DNA of 63,660 nucleotides from Acidobacteriaceae bacterium (GTDB lineage Bacteria > Acidobacteriota > Terriglobia > Terriglobales > Acidobacteriaceae), in NCBI GenBank assembly GCA_021323655.1, contig JAJPKO010000044.1, positions 1 through 63,660 on the forward strand, written 5' to 3'. The notes beneath the pieces are model-generated. The model was not told where the DNA came from. It saw only the letters and a list, made by a program, of their open reading frames with translations, and searched no databases. The position numbers and the translations under genes are program-made. This document shows, piece after piece, positions 1 to 9,399 of the stretch. Each line of letters starts with the position of its first letter. Positions within the stretch are counted from its first letter, which is position 1.

Positions 1-276
1 AATGATAATTGCCGATCATCAACTGGCATACGCTGCTTAATTAACTAAGTAGCCGTCCTCCGCAGCTTCGCCTGCGGGCTGCGGAAGGACGTCGCACAGC
101 AGGCTGGGTTTCTGTGGCTGGGTACGGGCCATTGAAACGAGATCCACGGACTAGCAATGCGCGCATCTTGTCCGTTCTGAGCGCGCAAAGCGAAACCTTC
201 CGGAACGCGACTGAGCATGGAGTCTCTCTGCTGACTGCAATTTCGGACGCGGGTTCGACTCCCGCCGCCTCCACCA
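1..276 (+). ncRNA. ssrA: tmRNA (ssrA), 5' end outside the window
   Basis: Transfer-messenger RNA, which rescues stalled ribosomes and tags the nascent chain. The 3' end at 241-276 is the conserved tRNA-like half: a T-arm with GGGTTCGACTCCC, then GCCTCC and a genome-encoded ACCA end. Near the start, the frame from position 2 reads to a TAA at 38-40 and ends in QLAYAA, the kind of hydrophobic terminus seen on proteolysis tags. The strong stem GTCCTCCGCAGC/GCTGCGGAAGGAC at about 54-91 fits one of the pseudoknots after the tag. The 5' half of the molecule (alanine acceptor strand and start of the tag) lies before base 1. Short reverse-strand ORFs across it are antisense artefacts. Confidence 0.92.
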
Positions 277-509
277 TTCCAGGCATCTAAAGCCCCCAAA
301 GAGTGTAGTGATCGACAAAAAGCCCTGTGAGGGCCACGAGCTTGAGAAGATTGCCTGGTCGGTTCCACTTTTCCGATCAAGGGGATTTATGGCGAAGGCG
401 ATCGGGAGCGAATTGCCGTTTCCTCAAATTCCTGGATGCACTGAATCGTCAAAAAATGACGGCTGGATGCCCCGAGCTAAGCTGATCTGCCAGAGGATAA
501 AATTTCGCC

Positions 510-1157
510 ATGCCCAGGCCATCCAAACTGCCGACTGCCGTCAAAGTTCTGATTGTGGATGATCACCCCGTCGTTCGCGTGGGACTGCGCACCATGCTGG
601 AGAGCGAAGAGAACATCTCGGTGACCGGCCTGGCTGGTTCTGTAGCAGAGGCATTCAGCGAGCTTGAAAAGACGAAGCCAGATGTTGTACTCCTCGACCT
701 GCGATTGCCCGAACTGGAAGGTATTGAAGCCATCGGCCAAATACGCCGCTCTTATCCCGACGTTCGTATTCTGGTGCTTACAAATTATGAGGCTGATGAC
801 TACATTTATCGTGCGTTTCAGGCTGGCGCAATGGGGTATCTGTTAAAGAGCACTCCGCAGGCTGAAATCGTTCGTGCCGTCGAAATGGTGAACGGCAATC
901 AACGCTACATTCCACCCAGAATCAAGGAGCGCCTGGCAGAAATCATCGGACGCGAAGAACTCACGCAGCGGGAACTGGAGGTACTCCGTCTCGCCGCCCT
1001 CGGGCTTACAAATAAGGAGATCGCCCGGCAGCTCTTTATCAGCGACAAGACCGCCCGCAATCACATCGCCAGCTGTCTGGTGAAACTGGGCGCAAACGAT
1101 CGGACTGAAGGGGTAACCACTGCCATCAAGCGTGGCCTAATCCGCCTTCCTGAGTGA
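510..1157 (+). CDS. NarL/FixJ-type response regulator (REC + LuxR HTH)
   Basis: A 215-residue two-component response regulator. Receiver domain at residues about 11-125: acidic pair D17-D18, phospho-acceptor D63 in LLDLRLPELEG, T91 and K113 in GYLLKS. A LuxR/GerE helix-turn-helix follows at about 150-210 (LTQRELEVLRLAALGLTNKE, then DKTARNHIASCLVKL). Phosphorylation at D63 should release the DNA-binding domain. The ATG is preceded by an AGAGGATA-like site. Its last 21 bases overlap the 3' end of the sensor kinase on the other strand. That kinase is the obvious partner, although the convergent arrangement is unusual for a cognate pair. Target genes are unknown; the receptor and GH92 genes beyond the kinase are candidates. 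Confidence 0.93.
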   Translation: MPRPSKLPTAVKVLIVDDHPVVRVGLRTMLESEENISVTGLAGSVAEAFSELEKTKPDVVLLDLRLPELEGIEAIGQIRRSYPDVRILVLTNYEADDYIYRAFQAGAMGYLLKSTPQAEIVRAVEMVNGNQRYIPPRIKERLAEIIGREELTQRELEVLRLAALGLTNKEIARQLFISDKTARNHIASCLVKLGANDRTEGVTTAIKRGLIRLPE

Positions 1158-2675
1158 CGAAAGCACAGAATACGCCCGACGATGAAAAACCCTCCCGCCA
1201 AGAGCAGAGGAATTCACCTTCAGCCTGGCTGATGTGCGCTTCATAAAGTTTTGCCTTGGGCCGCCAGCCAAAACCTGCACCTTTGTTCCCTGCCCTGGAA
1301 CACTCACGACCTGCAGCGACGCCCCAATATCACGCGCTCTCTTTTGCATTCCCTGGATGCCAAACCCTGCCTTCTCTGAAGCCATGTCAAACCCACATCC
1401 ATCATCTTCAACAAAAAAATTCGTGCCCGTCTTTCCATGGTTGAGGATGATCTTCAGCTCACTCAATCCGGAATGACTTACTGCATTCGAAATCGCTTCC
1501 CGCCCGATGTGAAACAGCGCGTCTGCGATGCGCAGGTTCAGTCGCGCAGATGATCCCTGCAACTCCGTAATGATTTTTATCTGCTCTCCTGCAATCTTGC
1601 TGGCCGTTTCTCTCAAGCTTCCCAGCAGCTCCTCCGGAGTCAATGACATAGGAGCACCCAGCATGGCGATGGTGCGGCTGGCTTCTTCGTGGCATCTCCG
1701 CACAAGTTGATACGCCACATTCAATTGCTCCGCGATTTCATCCTGCGCGACAGAACGGCTGCGCAGCACGTTATGATAAATCCCCTGGATCTGGTAGCCG
1801 ATCCCAGCAAAGCTCTGCGCCATCGTGTCATGGATGTCATGGGCAAGGCGTTCCCGCTCGCGCATAATCGTATAGGCCTTCCACTGCTGCATTCGAAAAT
1901 AAGTCAATTGCCCCGCCAGTACGATCAGCAAAATACTTCCGAAAAGCACAGATGCGTGCCACGGCGTCCACCAGGGAGCAGTCGGCAGAACCTCAGGGTG
2001 TTCCACAAAGGCCGCGTGCTGCCGCAGCGCCACATAGTCTTCCCATCGGGCAGGGGCCAGGCTGATATTCCGCCAGACCGCTCCTGAGTTCAGCGAGCGC
2101 AGCCCAACGCGTCCTGTGGCCACACACCCCGTTTCTCGAAATGCAAGCCAGGCCATCTCACCAGTAGAAAGATTCAGCGCTGAAGCGGCAATGTCGCACC
2201 CGTAAGCAACCGCCCGCAGCCGATACCAGACATTCGGCTGCACGCCTCCCGGCACATGCACCGGAGATGCTTCCCGCCATCCAAAATTCGAGCGCCCGGC
2301 CACAAGAGATCCATCCAGCGTGCGAAGTCCTACGTAATAGCCGTTATAGGCATCGGTCCCCTCGCGTGCCTCGTTCACTCTGAGAACGACTCCCATGTCG
2401 GCATTTGTTCCCGTAAACTTCAGGTCCGTCATAAAAACGTAGTTCTGCCAACCCTCAGATCCGGTCAGCAGCTTGGCGCCTCTTTCCAGCGAGTTGTTGG
2501 AGACTTCTCCGTCTGCGATGGTCCACTTGCCGCCCAGCGGCACCCACTCATGGCCGGTCTTCAGGTCGTAGTGGAGCGATGGAACCTGGCCGCTTCGGTG
2601 GTACCAATAGAGCCAGAACGCCAGCGATGCCGTCGCCAGCACGCAGGTGGCTACACCATTCTTAGACAAACGCAT
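1137..2675 (-). CDS. Membrane sensor histidine kinase with jelly-roll-like extracytoplasmic domain
   Basis: A 512-residue NarX/DegS-class kinase. A membrane segment at residues about 8-24 is followed by an extracytoplasmic region at 30-235, with a second membrane helix at about 241-260 and then the cytoplasmic kinase. The HisKA_3 dimerisation box has RERERLAHDIHDTMAQ, making H282 the likely phosphorylated histidine. The HATPase contains an N-box (GREAISNAVSHSG) and a G-box (DDGCGFD). The extracytoplasmic part (TGHEWVPLGGKWTIADGEV, later DMGVVLRVNE and NGYYVGLR) reads like the DUF1080/LamG concanavalin-like fold found in carbohydrate-binding proteins; that assignment is by eye. A 45-residue tail after the HATPase runs into the overlap with the response regulator gene. 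It is divergent from the TonB receptor gene. Confidence 0.88.
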   Translation of the reverse strand: MRLSKNGVATCVLATASLAFWLYWYHRSGQVPSLHYDLKTGHEWVPLGGKWTIADGEVSNNSLERGAKLLTGSEGWQNYVFMTDLKFTGTNADMGVVLRVNEAREGTDAYNGYYVGLRTLDGSLVAGRSNFGWREASPVHVPGGVQPNVWYRLRAVAYGCDIAASALNLSTGEMAWLAFRETGCVATGRVGLRSLNSGAVWRNISLAPARWEDYVALRQHAAFVEHPEVLPTAPWWTPWHASVLFGSILLIVLAGQLTYFRMQQWKAYTIMRERERLAHDIHDTMAQSFAGIGYQIQGIYHNVLRSRSVAQDEIAEQLNVAYQLVRRCHEEASRTIAMLGAPMSLTPEELLGSLRETASKIAGEQIKIITELQGSSARLNLRIADALFHIGREAISNAVSHSGLSELKIILNHGKTGTNFFVEDDGCGFDMASEKAGFGIQGMQKRARDIGASLQVVSVPGQGTKVQVLAGGPRQNFMKRTSARLKVNSSALGGRVFHRRAYSVLSSLRKAD

Positions 2676-2914
2676 GCCTGCATCCCCTGGGCTTCATTTC
2701 CCCATTCTCCTCTGCCTCGCAGCAAGCGGCAAACTCACCCTCAGCTGGAGTCACATGTAGGTCACTTGACCCATTTGTAATTGGTTCATTTGTCATATTG
2801 CGACTTTGTATACCAAACCCGTACCTTCGGTTTTGCTGGTTTCGTGGAATCGCTACCATTCCCGAATGGAATCCTTACCACGATCAGACCAGCAGACGTA
2901 ACTGGAGGCATACC

Positions 2915-5900
2915 ATGCGCAATGGCATTACCCTCGCAAGTCGCATGCGGCCAAAAAGAAGTTACAAAGCCGCGCTGCTTGCTGCCGTTCTCACCCTCTT
3001 CATATACCCTGCGTTTTCGCAGGAGTTCCGCTCCGTCCTCACAGGATTGATTACAGATCCTTCCGGCGCACTCATTACCAACGCCACCATTACTGCCGTC
3101 AACAATGCTTCTGGCACAAGTTACACAGCCCAGACCAGCAGCAAAGGTGTCTACTACATCCCCTACATGCTTCCCGGGACCTACACGGTTACCGTGCAGG
3201 CCAACGGCTTCAAAACGGCCGTTCAGGACAAGGTCCTTCTCCTCGCTTCGCAGACCTTCAATCAGAACTTCACCCTTGAATTAGGTTCGGTCGCCCAACA
3301 GGTGGTGGTAAATACCGCGCCACCGCAACTCGAAACAACGACCGGCTCAGGTGGTACTGTCATTGACCAGCGTACGTTGCAGAGTGTTCCGTTAAACGGC
3401 GGCCAATCGTACATGCTGATCGGGACGACCCCGGGCAGCCAGTTCACCCAGACACAGTTTGGCACCGGAGGCTATTCCGGTACGCGCGGATGGGACGTGA
3501 CCAATTCCTACACCATCGGCGGCGGCATTGTGGGCAACAACCAGTTCACGCTGAATGGTACGAATATCACAAGCCAGTTTGGATATGACAACCACAGCCC
3601 CGGCGAATGGACGGTCTCGCCGAACATTGACAGCATCGAAGAAGTGAACGTCATGACCACCACCTATGACGCCCGCTATGGACGGACCAGCGGCGGCACG
3701 GTGAATGTGGTGACCAAGAGCGGTGGTGACCAGTATCATGCTTCTGCTCGATACGCCTATGAAGGCGCCTTCATGAACGCCAACACCTTCCAGAACAATC
3801 TCGCCGGATCACCTCGCCAGGGAGAAGTGCAAAACCAGTGGTGGATCACAGCAGGCGGTCCTATCATCCGCAAGAAACTCTTCTTCTTCTTCGGATTTGA
3901 AGGCTACCGCCAGTCCCTTGCCGGGTCTACGCTCCTCAATGTTCCTCCCGCATATTTAAGGCCGGGCTACAACGGAAATTCCGGAGTGGATTTCAGCCTG
4001 ATCCAGAAGATGGACCCGCAGGAATTTCCGAACGGGGTCACCATCTTTCAGCCGGGCACGGCGACCTGTCTGGATGGCGGGTCTGCCACCAATTGCAGCA
4101 GCGACCATGTTGTGCAGACGCCGTATCCGAACAATGCGATTCCCGGATCGCAGATCAACAGCACTTCCATGGCGGTGTTGAAGTATATTCCACTGCCCAA
4201 CATTCCGGGCACGGAAAATCTGGCGCGCGGCGCAAACTATCTGGCGCACACGCCTGATCTTTACAACTACAACCAGCCGCAGGTCCGCGTGGACTACAAC
4301 CTCACCGACAAGACCAAACTCTATAGCTACTTCCTCTACTGGAAAGGCAATGAGAACCGCAGCCAGAATGGTCTTACAGGAGTGGGTGCCCACGGAAACA
4401 TCAACTGGATCCACCAGAACTGGGTGGCGACGCAGGACGTGACCCATGTCTTTTCACCGACACTGGTAGGCGATTTCAAAATTTCATTGGACCGTTTCTT
4501 TGAATCGTCGCCCAACGGCAACCTCGGCACTCAGACGGACCCGAGTACGATCGGGCTGGGTATGCCGCTGCCCGACACAACTTCGGCAAAATATCTGCCG
4601 GAATTTAACGTAAGTGATGGATGGGGTACCGGACTTCTGAGCGGAAATACTGTATTTGGCAATCAAATGAATTCGGACGTTACCAATAATTATGTTTTCA
4701 ATGCTGATCTGACGAAAACCGCCGGCGCGCATACTCTGGAATTCGGCGGCGAGATTGATGAGTTCCAGTATGGCGGTAAGCCTTATAGCGGCGGACATCC
4801 GAACGGCAGCTTCGGCTTCGATTCCGGATGGACCCAGTTCAATCCCCATAATGGAAACTGCTATCCAATCAGCCCGGGCGATGGCAATTCCAATACGTGC
4901 ACGTCGAACATGCCGAATGGCTCTTCTTTGGCATCTTTTTACCTCGGACTTCCATCTGGCGGCGGCATTGACTGGATTTACTCGCTCATGGAGGGCTATC
5001 CAGTCTATGCGATCTACTTCCAGGACAACTGGCGCGTCAACCACCGGCTGACGCTGAACCTCGGCCTGCGCTACGACGTGCAGCGCGGACTGCGCGAGCG
5101 CTACAACCATCTAAACCGTGGCATGTGCCTGACCTGTGTCAATCCGCTGACGAATGACGCGACCTATCAGGCCAATGTTGCGAGTGCAGCCAACATTGCT
5201 GCATGGCAGGCGGCTGGAATCAATCCGGCATCCCTGCAGCAGGTGCTGGGCGGCATCCAGTTTGCCGGATCGGGCGGTCAATCACGCGATGCTTACAATA
5301 CCGACTGGTCAGATGTTGGGCCGCGAATCGGCTTCGCATTTGTGATTGATCCCAAGACCGTCGTTCGCGGTGGATGGGGCCTGATGTACTCCTATGGACT
5401 GGAGGGCGGATCCAGCGTAGGCGAAGCGCAGACCACAAACTACACAGCGTCGCTGGACGGCGGCAATACACCTACCAACTATTTCCAGACCGGGCAGCCA
5501 TTCGCCAGCGGCCTCATCAAACCCACCGGCGACAGCCTCGGATTGCTGACGGACGTTGGCAATGGCGGCGTACAGGTGGATTTCCCTAACCGCAGAGTGC
5601 CGACTGAGCAGATCCTTTCGTTCGGCATCCAGAGAGAGCTGCCGTGGGCGATGGTGCTGGATGCGCGGTATGCCGGCAATTTCAGCAGCCGTCTCCGTAC
5701 GTTCCTCTGGATCAATGGCACGGCCACTCTGTCCCAATTGAAGGCGGCACAGGCCAATCCACAGATATGGGACCAGCAGGTGCCGAATCCGTATTTCAAT
5801 GTTCCGGGAATCTCCGGTCCAGGACAGTGCGGAACTTCTTCAACTGTACAAGCCATTGCTCTGGTCCTGCCTTTGTCGCAGTATTGCTCGCCAGGCGGAA

Positions 5901-6667
5901 CTGGTCTGGTTGGACAATATAACGCTGCGCTTGGCCGCCAGTGGTATGACGGCCTGGAAGTCAAACTGACCAAGCGCGCCACCCAGGGGTTGTCATTCAA
6001 CATGGCCTATACCTACTCTAAGACCATGAATGGCAATGGCTACCAGAATGGCTGGCCGTATCAGGACCCATTCCAGATCCATCAGATCGCAGACACGGAC
6101 CGGACGCATGTCTTCTCTCTCACCAGCGTCTGGGATCTTCCCTTCGGGAAAGGGGGTCTGGTTGGAGCGAACTCCTCCCGTCTGGTGAACTCCGTCATCG
6201 GCGGATGGACACTCAGCGGGGTCTTCAACGCGCAGAGCGGAATGCCGGTGGGAATCAACACCGGGTGGTGGTACACCTGCCCGGGCCAGAGCTACCGTCC
6301 GAAGGGAGGAACTTCTGTCGGACAGGGCCGCTGGTTCGCCAACGACACAAGCTGCTGGCAGCATATTCCGGCCTGGGGACTGATGAATCTGAAAGGCAGG
6401 ACGGCTGAACTGCGCAATCCGATGATGCCGAACCTGGACGCGTCCATTCAGAAGAACGTGCCGATTACGGAAAAACTGGACTTACAGCTTCGTCTGGATG
6501 CCTTCAACGCCTTTAACTCGGTCCTGTTTGGAGGGCCAAACACCGACCCCGGTTCCGGGCCAGCCAGCTACAGTCCAACTTCCGGCTGGAGTGGTTTCGG
6601 CACGGTCGGGCCAACACAGCAGAACTTCCCACGAATCCTGCAAATCTCCGGGAAGATCAGCTTCTAA
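2915..6667 (+). CDS. TonB-dependent receptor, Oar/CarboxypepD_reg type
   Basis: A 1250-residue outer-membrane transporter. The ATG at 2915 is chosen because GGAGG lies at 2904-2908, and because translation from there gives a clean signal peptide ending in IYPAFSQ; an upstream in-frame ATG at 2798 would add 39 residues with no signal character. After the signal peptide comes a carboxypeptidase-regulatory-like domain (residues about 35-115: TGLITDPSGALITNATI, GTYTVTVQANGF), then a plug (VPLNGG; SGGTVNVVTKSGG) and a long beta-barrel ending in an aromatic residue (SGKISF). Acidobacteria carry many such receptors without SusD. The GH92 enzyme starts 88 bases after its stop, beyond a terminator, so a mannose-containing glycan is a reasonable guess for the substrate but is not shown by the sequence. 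Confidence 0.93.
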   Translation: MRNGITLASRMRPKRSYKAALLAAVLTLFIYPAFSQEFRSVLTGLITDPSGALITNATITAVNNASGTSYTAQTSSKGVYYIPYMLPGTYTVTVQANGFKTAVQDKVLLLASQTFNQNFTLELGSVAQQVVVNTAPPQLETTTGSGGTVIDQRTLQSVPLNGGQSYMLIGTTPGSQFTQTQFGTGGYSGTRGWDVTNSYTIGGGIVGNNQFTLNGTNITSQFGYDNHSPGEWTVSPNIDSIEEVNVMTTTYDARYGRTSGGTVNVVTKSGGDQYHASARYAYEGAFMNANTFQNNLAGSPRQGEVQNQWWITAGGPIIRKKLFFFFGFEGYRQSLAGSTLLNVPPAYLRPGYNGNSGVDFSLIQKMDPQEFPNGVTIFQPGTATCLDGGSATNCSSDHVVQTPYPNNAIPGSQINSTSMAVLKYIPLPNIPGTENLARGANYLAHTPDLYNYNQPQVRVDYNLTDKTKLYSYFLYWKGNENRSQNGLTGVGAHGNINWIHQNWVATQDVTHVFSPTLVGDFKISLDRFFESSPNGNLGTQTDPSTIGLGMPLPDTTSAKYLPEFNVSDGWGTGLLSGNTVFGNQMNSDVTNNYVFNADLTKTAGAHTLEFGGEIDEFQYGGKPYSGGHPNGSFGFDSGWTQFNPHNGNCYPISPGDGNSNTCTSNMPNGSSLASFYLGLPSGGGIDWIYSLMEGYPVYAIYFQDNWRVNHRLTLNLGLRYDVQRGLRERYNHLNRGMCLTCVNPLTNDATYQANVASAANIAAWQAAGINPASLQQVLGGIQFAGSGGQSRDAYNTDWSDVGPRIGFAFVIDPKTVVRGGWGLMYSYGLEGGSSVGEAQTTNYTASLDGGNTPTNYFQTGQPFASGLIKPTGDSLGLLTDVGNGGVQVDFPNRRVPTEQILSFGIQRELPWAMVLDARYAGNFSSRLRTFLWINGTATLSQLKAAQANPQIWDQQVPNPYFNVPGISGPGQCGTSSTVQAIALVLPLSQYCSPGGTGLVGQYNAALGRQWYDGLEVKLTKRATQGLSFNMAYTYSKTMNGNGYQNGWPYQDPFQIHQIADTDRTHVFSLTSVWDLPFGKGGLVGANSSRLVNSVIGGWTLSGVFNAQSGMPVGINTGWWYTCPGQSYRPKGGTSVGQGRWFANDTSCWQHIPAWGLMNLKGRTAELRNPMMPNLDASIQKNVPITEKLDLQLRLDAFNAFNSVLFGGPNTDPGSGPASYSPTSGWSGFGTVGPTQQNFPRILQISGKISF

Positions 6668-6675
6668 CCATCAAA

Positions 6676-6712
6676 AAGTCCCTTGCCGCAGGCGGGCAAG
6701 GGACTTCTCTTT
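6676..6712 (+). terminator. Rho-independent terminator after the TonB receptor gene
   Basis: A perfect 12-bp stem AAGTCCCTTGCC/GGCAAGGGACTT (6676-6687 with 6695-6706) with a 7-base loop, followed by CTCTTTCT. It lies 8 bases after the stop codon and separates the receptor from the GH92 gene. Confidence 0.85.
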
Positions 6713-6754
6713 CTAAACCGATATCATTTTCAATGAACTTGAAATAGAGGTGCC

Positions 6755-9046
6755 ATGAGTCTCACGCGCTCCTGCGGATTTCTCGCTGCCTTTCTCCTTG
6801 CGGGGCATGGATTGTATGCTCAACAAAAACAGCCGCTCAATTACGTCAATGGTCTGGTAGGCACAGCGCCGCTTGACAATCAAAAACTCATCGGCAATGC
6901 GCCGCCGCCCGGCGAACAGCTCTACTCTGGATTTACCTCACCCAACGCAGTGCTGCCGCATGGTTCCACTGATCCCGGCCCCATCAACGCCAATCTCGAC
7001 CTTGAATATCCAGCTGGTGTGCGCGCACCATACTTTTATCCAAACAGGATGATGTACGGTTTTTCCAGTGGTGTAGATGGCGAGCTCACTCTTATGCCTG
7101 TGGTCGGCGACTGGACCGTTCCTCCACAGCGCAGCACTTCCGTCTATGACAAAGCAAAGGAAAAATCTTCGCCCGGCTACTACAGCGTCTATCTCAATGA
7201 CTTTCACACCCAGGCTGAGATGACCTCGACCACCTGGACTTCCCTCTTCCGCTTCACCTTCCCTGCTTCAGAAAAATCGCACATTCTCCTGGACCTGGGC
7301 CGTGGCGGAGGACAGATCGAAATCGTAGATGACCATACCGTTCGCGGCAAATCGCGTCACAGCGGTCGTTACTTTATAGCAGAATTCTCCCGCCCTTTCA
7401 CCCTCTATGGCACCTTTAAGCAGCACCCGCCCTCAGACCCGCATGAAGACATCATGGGTTGGGACGAAGTGGATCCCGACGCAAAGACAATCTCCGGACG
7501 CTTCGCCGGAGCTTACCTTCGCTTCACCACGAAACTTGGCGAGCAGGTCCTTGTGAAGATCGCCTCCGGCTTCAGCTATGAAATGGCACAACAGCGGCTT
7601 CAGCAGGAAAACCCCGCTTGGAACTTTGACCGAATCCGACAGCAGGCCGAACAGGCCTGGGCCAAAAAACTCGATCAGATTGAAGTCGAAGGCGGAACAG
7701 AAAAAGAAAAAACGCTGTTCTACTCCTGCCTCTATCACTCCTTCGCCAGCCCGCATCTTCTGGCGCGCAAAGGCGAGCAGTTCATCGGAGATGACCATCA
7801 ACTCCACACTGCCGGCTTCGACCGCTACGACCAGGTACCGTTATGGGACACCGGCCGCAATCAGGTTGTTCTGCTCACCATGCTCGAGCCAGATACCAAA
7901 GTAGACATCCTCCGCTCGCAGCTCGACATCGCGCGCGAATCCGGCTACATGGGCACATCCTTTCATGGAGACAATGCCGACCTGATGTTTCTCGGCGACT
8001 GGCAACGCGGCCTGGACTTTGATTGGGCCTCTGCCTATCCATATCTGCGCAAAAATGCCACAGATCCGAATGGCCCCAGAGGACATCTCGCCGAATACAT
8101 GCAGAAGGGTTGGATCTCCGACTTCATTCCGAAGGACCAGAACCCCAGCCCTCCCTACGCCGACGGCAATGCCGGCGTCGCCACTACACTCGAATACAGT
8201 TGGGACGACCACGCTCTCGCACTTTATGCGAAAAAACTCGGCAAACAGGACGACTATGAGCTTTTCCTCAAGCGTGCACACAACTACAAAAATGTCTTCG
8301 ATCCTTCCATCGGCTTCATGCGCGGCAAAACAGCGGACGGCAACTGGATTTCGCCTTTCGATCCTCGCGAGCCGTATTACAACTTCATGATGAAGGAGGC
8401 CTCCGGATGGTCTACGCTCTGGCTTGTTCCTCATGATGTGCAGGGCTTGATGGACCTTCTCGGAGGAAGAGAAAAATTCGCCGCCAAGCTCGATGAGTTC
8501 TTCTCCACTCCTTACACCGCGAAAGGCATCTGCCGCGACTGTACTGGCGTCATTGGTCAATACGTTCAGGGAAACCAGCCTGACCAACAGGCGGCCTATT
8601 ACTATGACTGGGCCGGACAGCCATGGAAAACACAGGAACTGTCGCGCCGCATTCTCAATTTGATGTACGGCAGCGACCACACCGGACTTGCCTTCCCCGG
8701 AATGGACGATCAGGGCGCCACCTCATCCTGGTATGTCATGAGCGCTCTCGGTTTCTATCCCGTAGATCCGTCCAGCCCCGACTACATCATGGGCAGCCCC
8801 ATCTTCAGCCGGGCTGTCATTCACATGGGCAATGGAAAAGACTTCACCATCATCGCCCGTAATAATTCAGCAAAGAATGTCTACATCCAGTCCGCAACGC
8901 TGAACGGCAAGCCCTGGAACAAGCCATGGTTCAGCCATGCAGATATCGCAAACGGAGCAACACTCGTGTTGACCATGGGGCCTTCCCCCAATAAAAATTG
9001 GGGATCCGCGCCATCCGACGCGCCACCCTCCATGTCTTCCCGCTGA
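6755..9046 (+). CDS. GH92 family alpha-1,2-mannosidase, secreted
   Basis: A 763-residue glycoside hydrolase with a signal peptide (residues 1-22, cut after LYAQ). The N-terminal beta-sandwich (YVNGLVGT, PNAVLPHGSTDPGP) is followed by an (alpha/alpha)6 barrel. The GH92 signature near residue 650 reads PGMDDQGATSSWYVMSALGF, then YPVDPSSPDYIMGSP, and the C-terminal part has KPWFSHADIANG. The acidic residues of the DDQG motif belong to the calcium/catalytic region of the family. Known members are inverting exo-mannosidases that trim mannans or N-glycans. The ATG has a GAGGTG site. Its position after a TonB receptor and near a sensor kinase suggests a glycan-use locus. It has its own terminator at 9056-9091. 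Confidence 0.93.
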   Translation: MSLTRSCGFLAAFLLAGHGLYAQQKQPLNYVNGLVGTAPLDNQKLIGNAPPPGEQLYSGFTSPNAVLPHGSTDPGPINANLDLEYPAGVRAPYFYPNRMMYGFSSGVDGELTLMPVVGDWTVPPQRSTSVYDKAKEKSSPGYYSVYLNDFHTQAEMTSTTWTSLFRFTFPASEKSHILLDLGRGGGQIEIVDDHTVRGKSRHSGRYFIAEFSRPFTLYGTFKQHPPSDPHEDIMGWDEVDPDAKTISGRFAGAYLRFTTKLGEQVLVKIASGFSYEMAQQRLQQENPAWNFDRIRQQAEQAWAKKLDQIEVEGGTEKEKTLFYSCLYHSFASPHLLARKGEQFIGDDHQLHTAGFDRYDQVPLWDTGRNQVVLLTMLEPDTKVDILRSQLDIARESGYMGTSFHGDNADLMFLGDWQRGLDFDWASAYPYLRKNATDPNGPRGHLAEYMQKGWISDFIPKDQNPSPPYADGNAGVATTLEYSWDDHALALYAKKLGKQDDYELFLKRAHNYKNVFDPSIGFMRGKTADGNWISPFDPREPYYNFMMKEASGWSTLWLVPHDVQGLMDLLGGREKFAAKLDEFFSTPYTAKGICRDCTGVIGQYVQGNQPDQQAAYYYDWAGQPWKTQELSRRILNLMYGSDHTGLAFPGMDDQGATSSWYVMSALGFYPVDPSSPDYIMGSPIFSRAVIHMGNGKDFTIIARNNSAKNVYIQSATLNGKPWNKPWFSHADIANGATLVLTMGPSPNKNWGSAPSDAPPSMSSR

Positions 9047-9055
9047 TCACACCTG

Positions 9056-9091
9056 CCCCGGATCCTCGCAAAGAGGACCGGGCCTTTATTT
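9056..9091 (+). terminator. Terminator after the GH92 gene
   Basis: Stem CCCGG-TCCTC paired with GAGGA-CCGGG (one bulged A) around a GCAAA loop, followed by CCTTTATTT. It also covers the last bases of the convergent KTSC gene and could serve both strands. Confidence 0.75.
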
Positions 9092-9313
9092 CCCGCCTTG
9101 TTTCACCACAAAATACCTGTGGTTCTTCGGCTTGAATATCTGGTTCAGGTATGTGCCTTTCGACTCCGCAGCCATAAACTCCGCGAACTCTCCGGCAGAC
9201 ACATCAAAATACCGGTATATGTCCCCGTGACGAAATTGGACTTCAAGCTCACGCCGCTGACGCTCATAACCAATCGAAACGATGCCTTCTGAATCTACCT
9301 CTTGCCGCCGCAT
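9086..9313 (-). CDS. KTSC domain protein
   Basis: A 75-residue protein from the ATG at 9313; an in-frame TTG at 9367 would add 18 residues without domain content. The body matches the KTSC fold (PF13619): IVSIGYERQRRELEVQFRHG, then YRYFDVSAGEFAEFMAAES, then KGTYLNQIFKPKNHRY. The domain occurs alone or fused to lysyl-tRNA synthetases and other proteins, and its role is not settled; nucleic-acid binding has been suggested. It is convergent with GH92 and divergent from the DUF1501 gene. The domain call is by recognisable pattern only. Confidence 0.75.
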   Translation of the reverse strand: MRRQEVDSEGIVSIGYERQRRELEVQFRHGDIYRYFDVSAGEFAEFMAAESKGTYLNQIFKPKNHRYFVVKQGGK

Positions 9314-9399
9314 CTGAAAAATCCCTGCTTCCCTACCGCAACTTTCCCTTGCATTGGGAGTCTGCAAATAACAGATAAGTTTTCTTCGGGAGACCTCCC

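Noticed and set aside
41-380. Reverse-strand ORFs over the tmRNA (81 and 111 residues)
   Set aside because: They read the antisense of a structured RNA; the EAAGVEPASE-type text is the usual artefact opposite tRNA-like sequence.
308-562. 84-residue forward ORF between tmRNA and the response regulator
   Set aside because: Overlaps the regulator start by 53 bases and has no supporting features.
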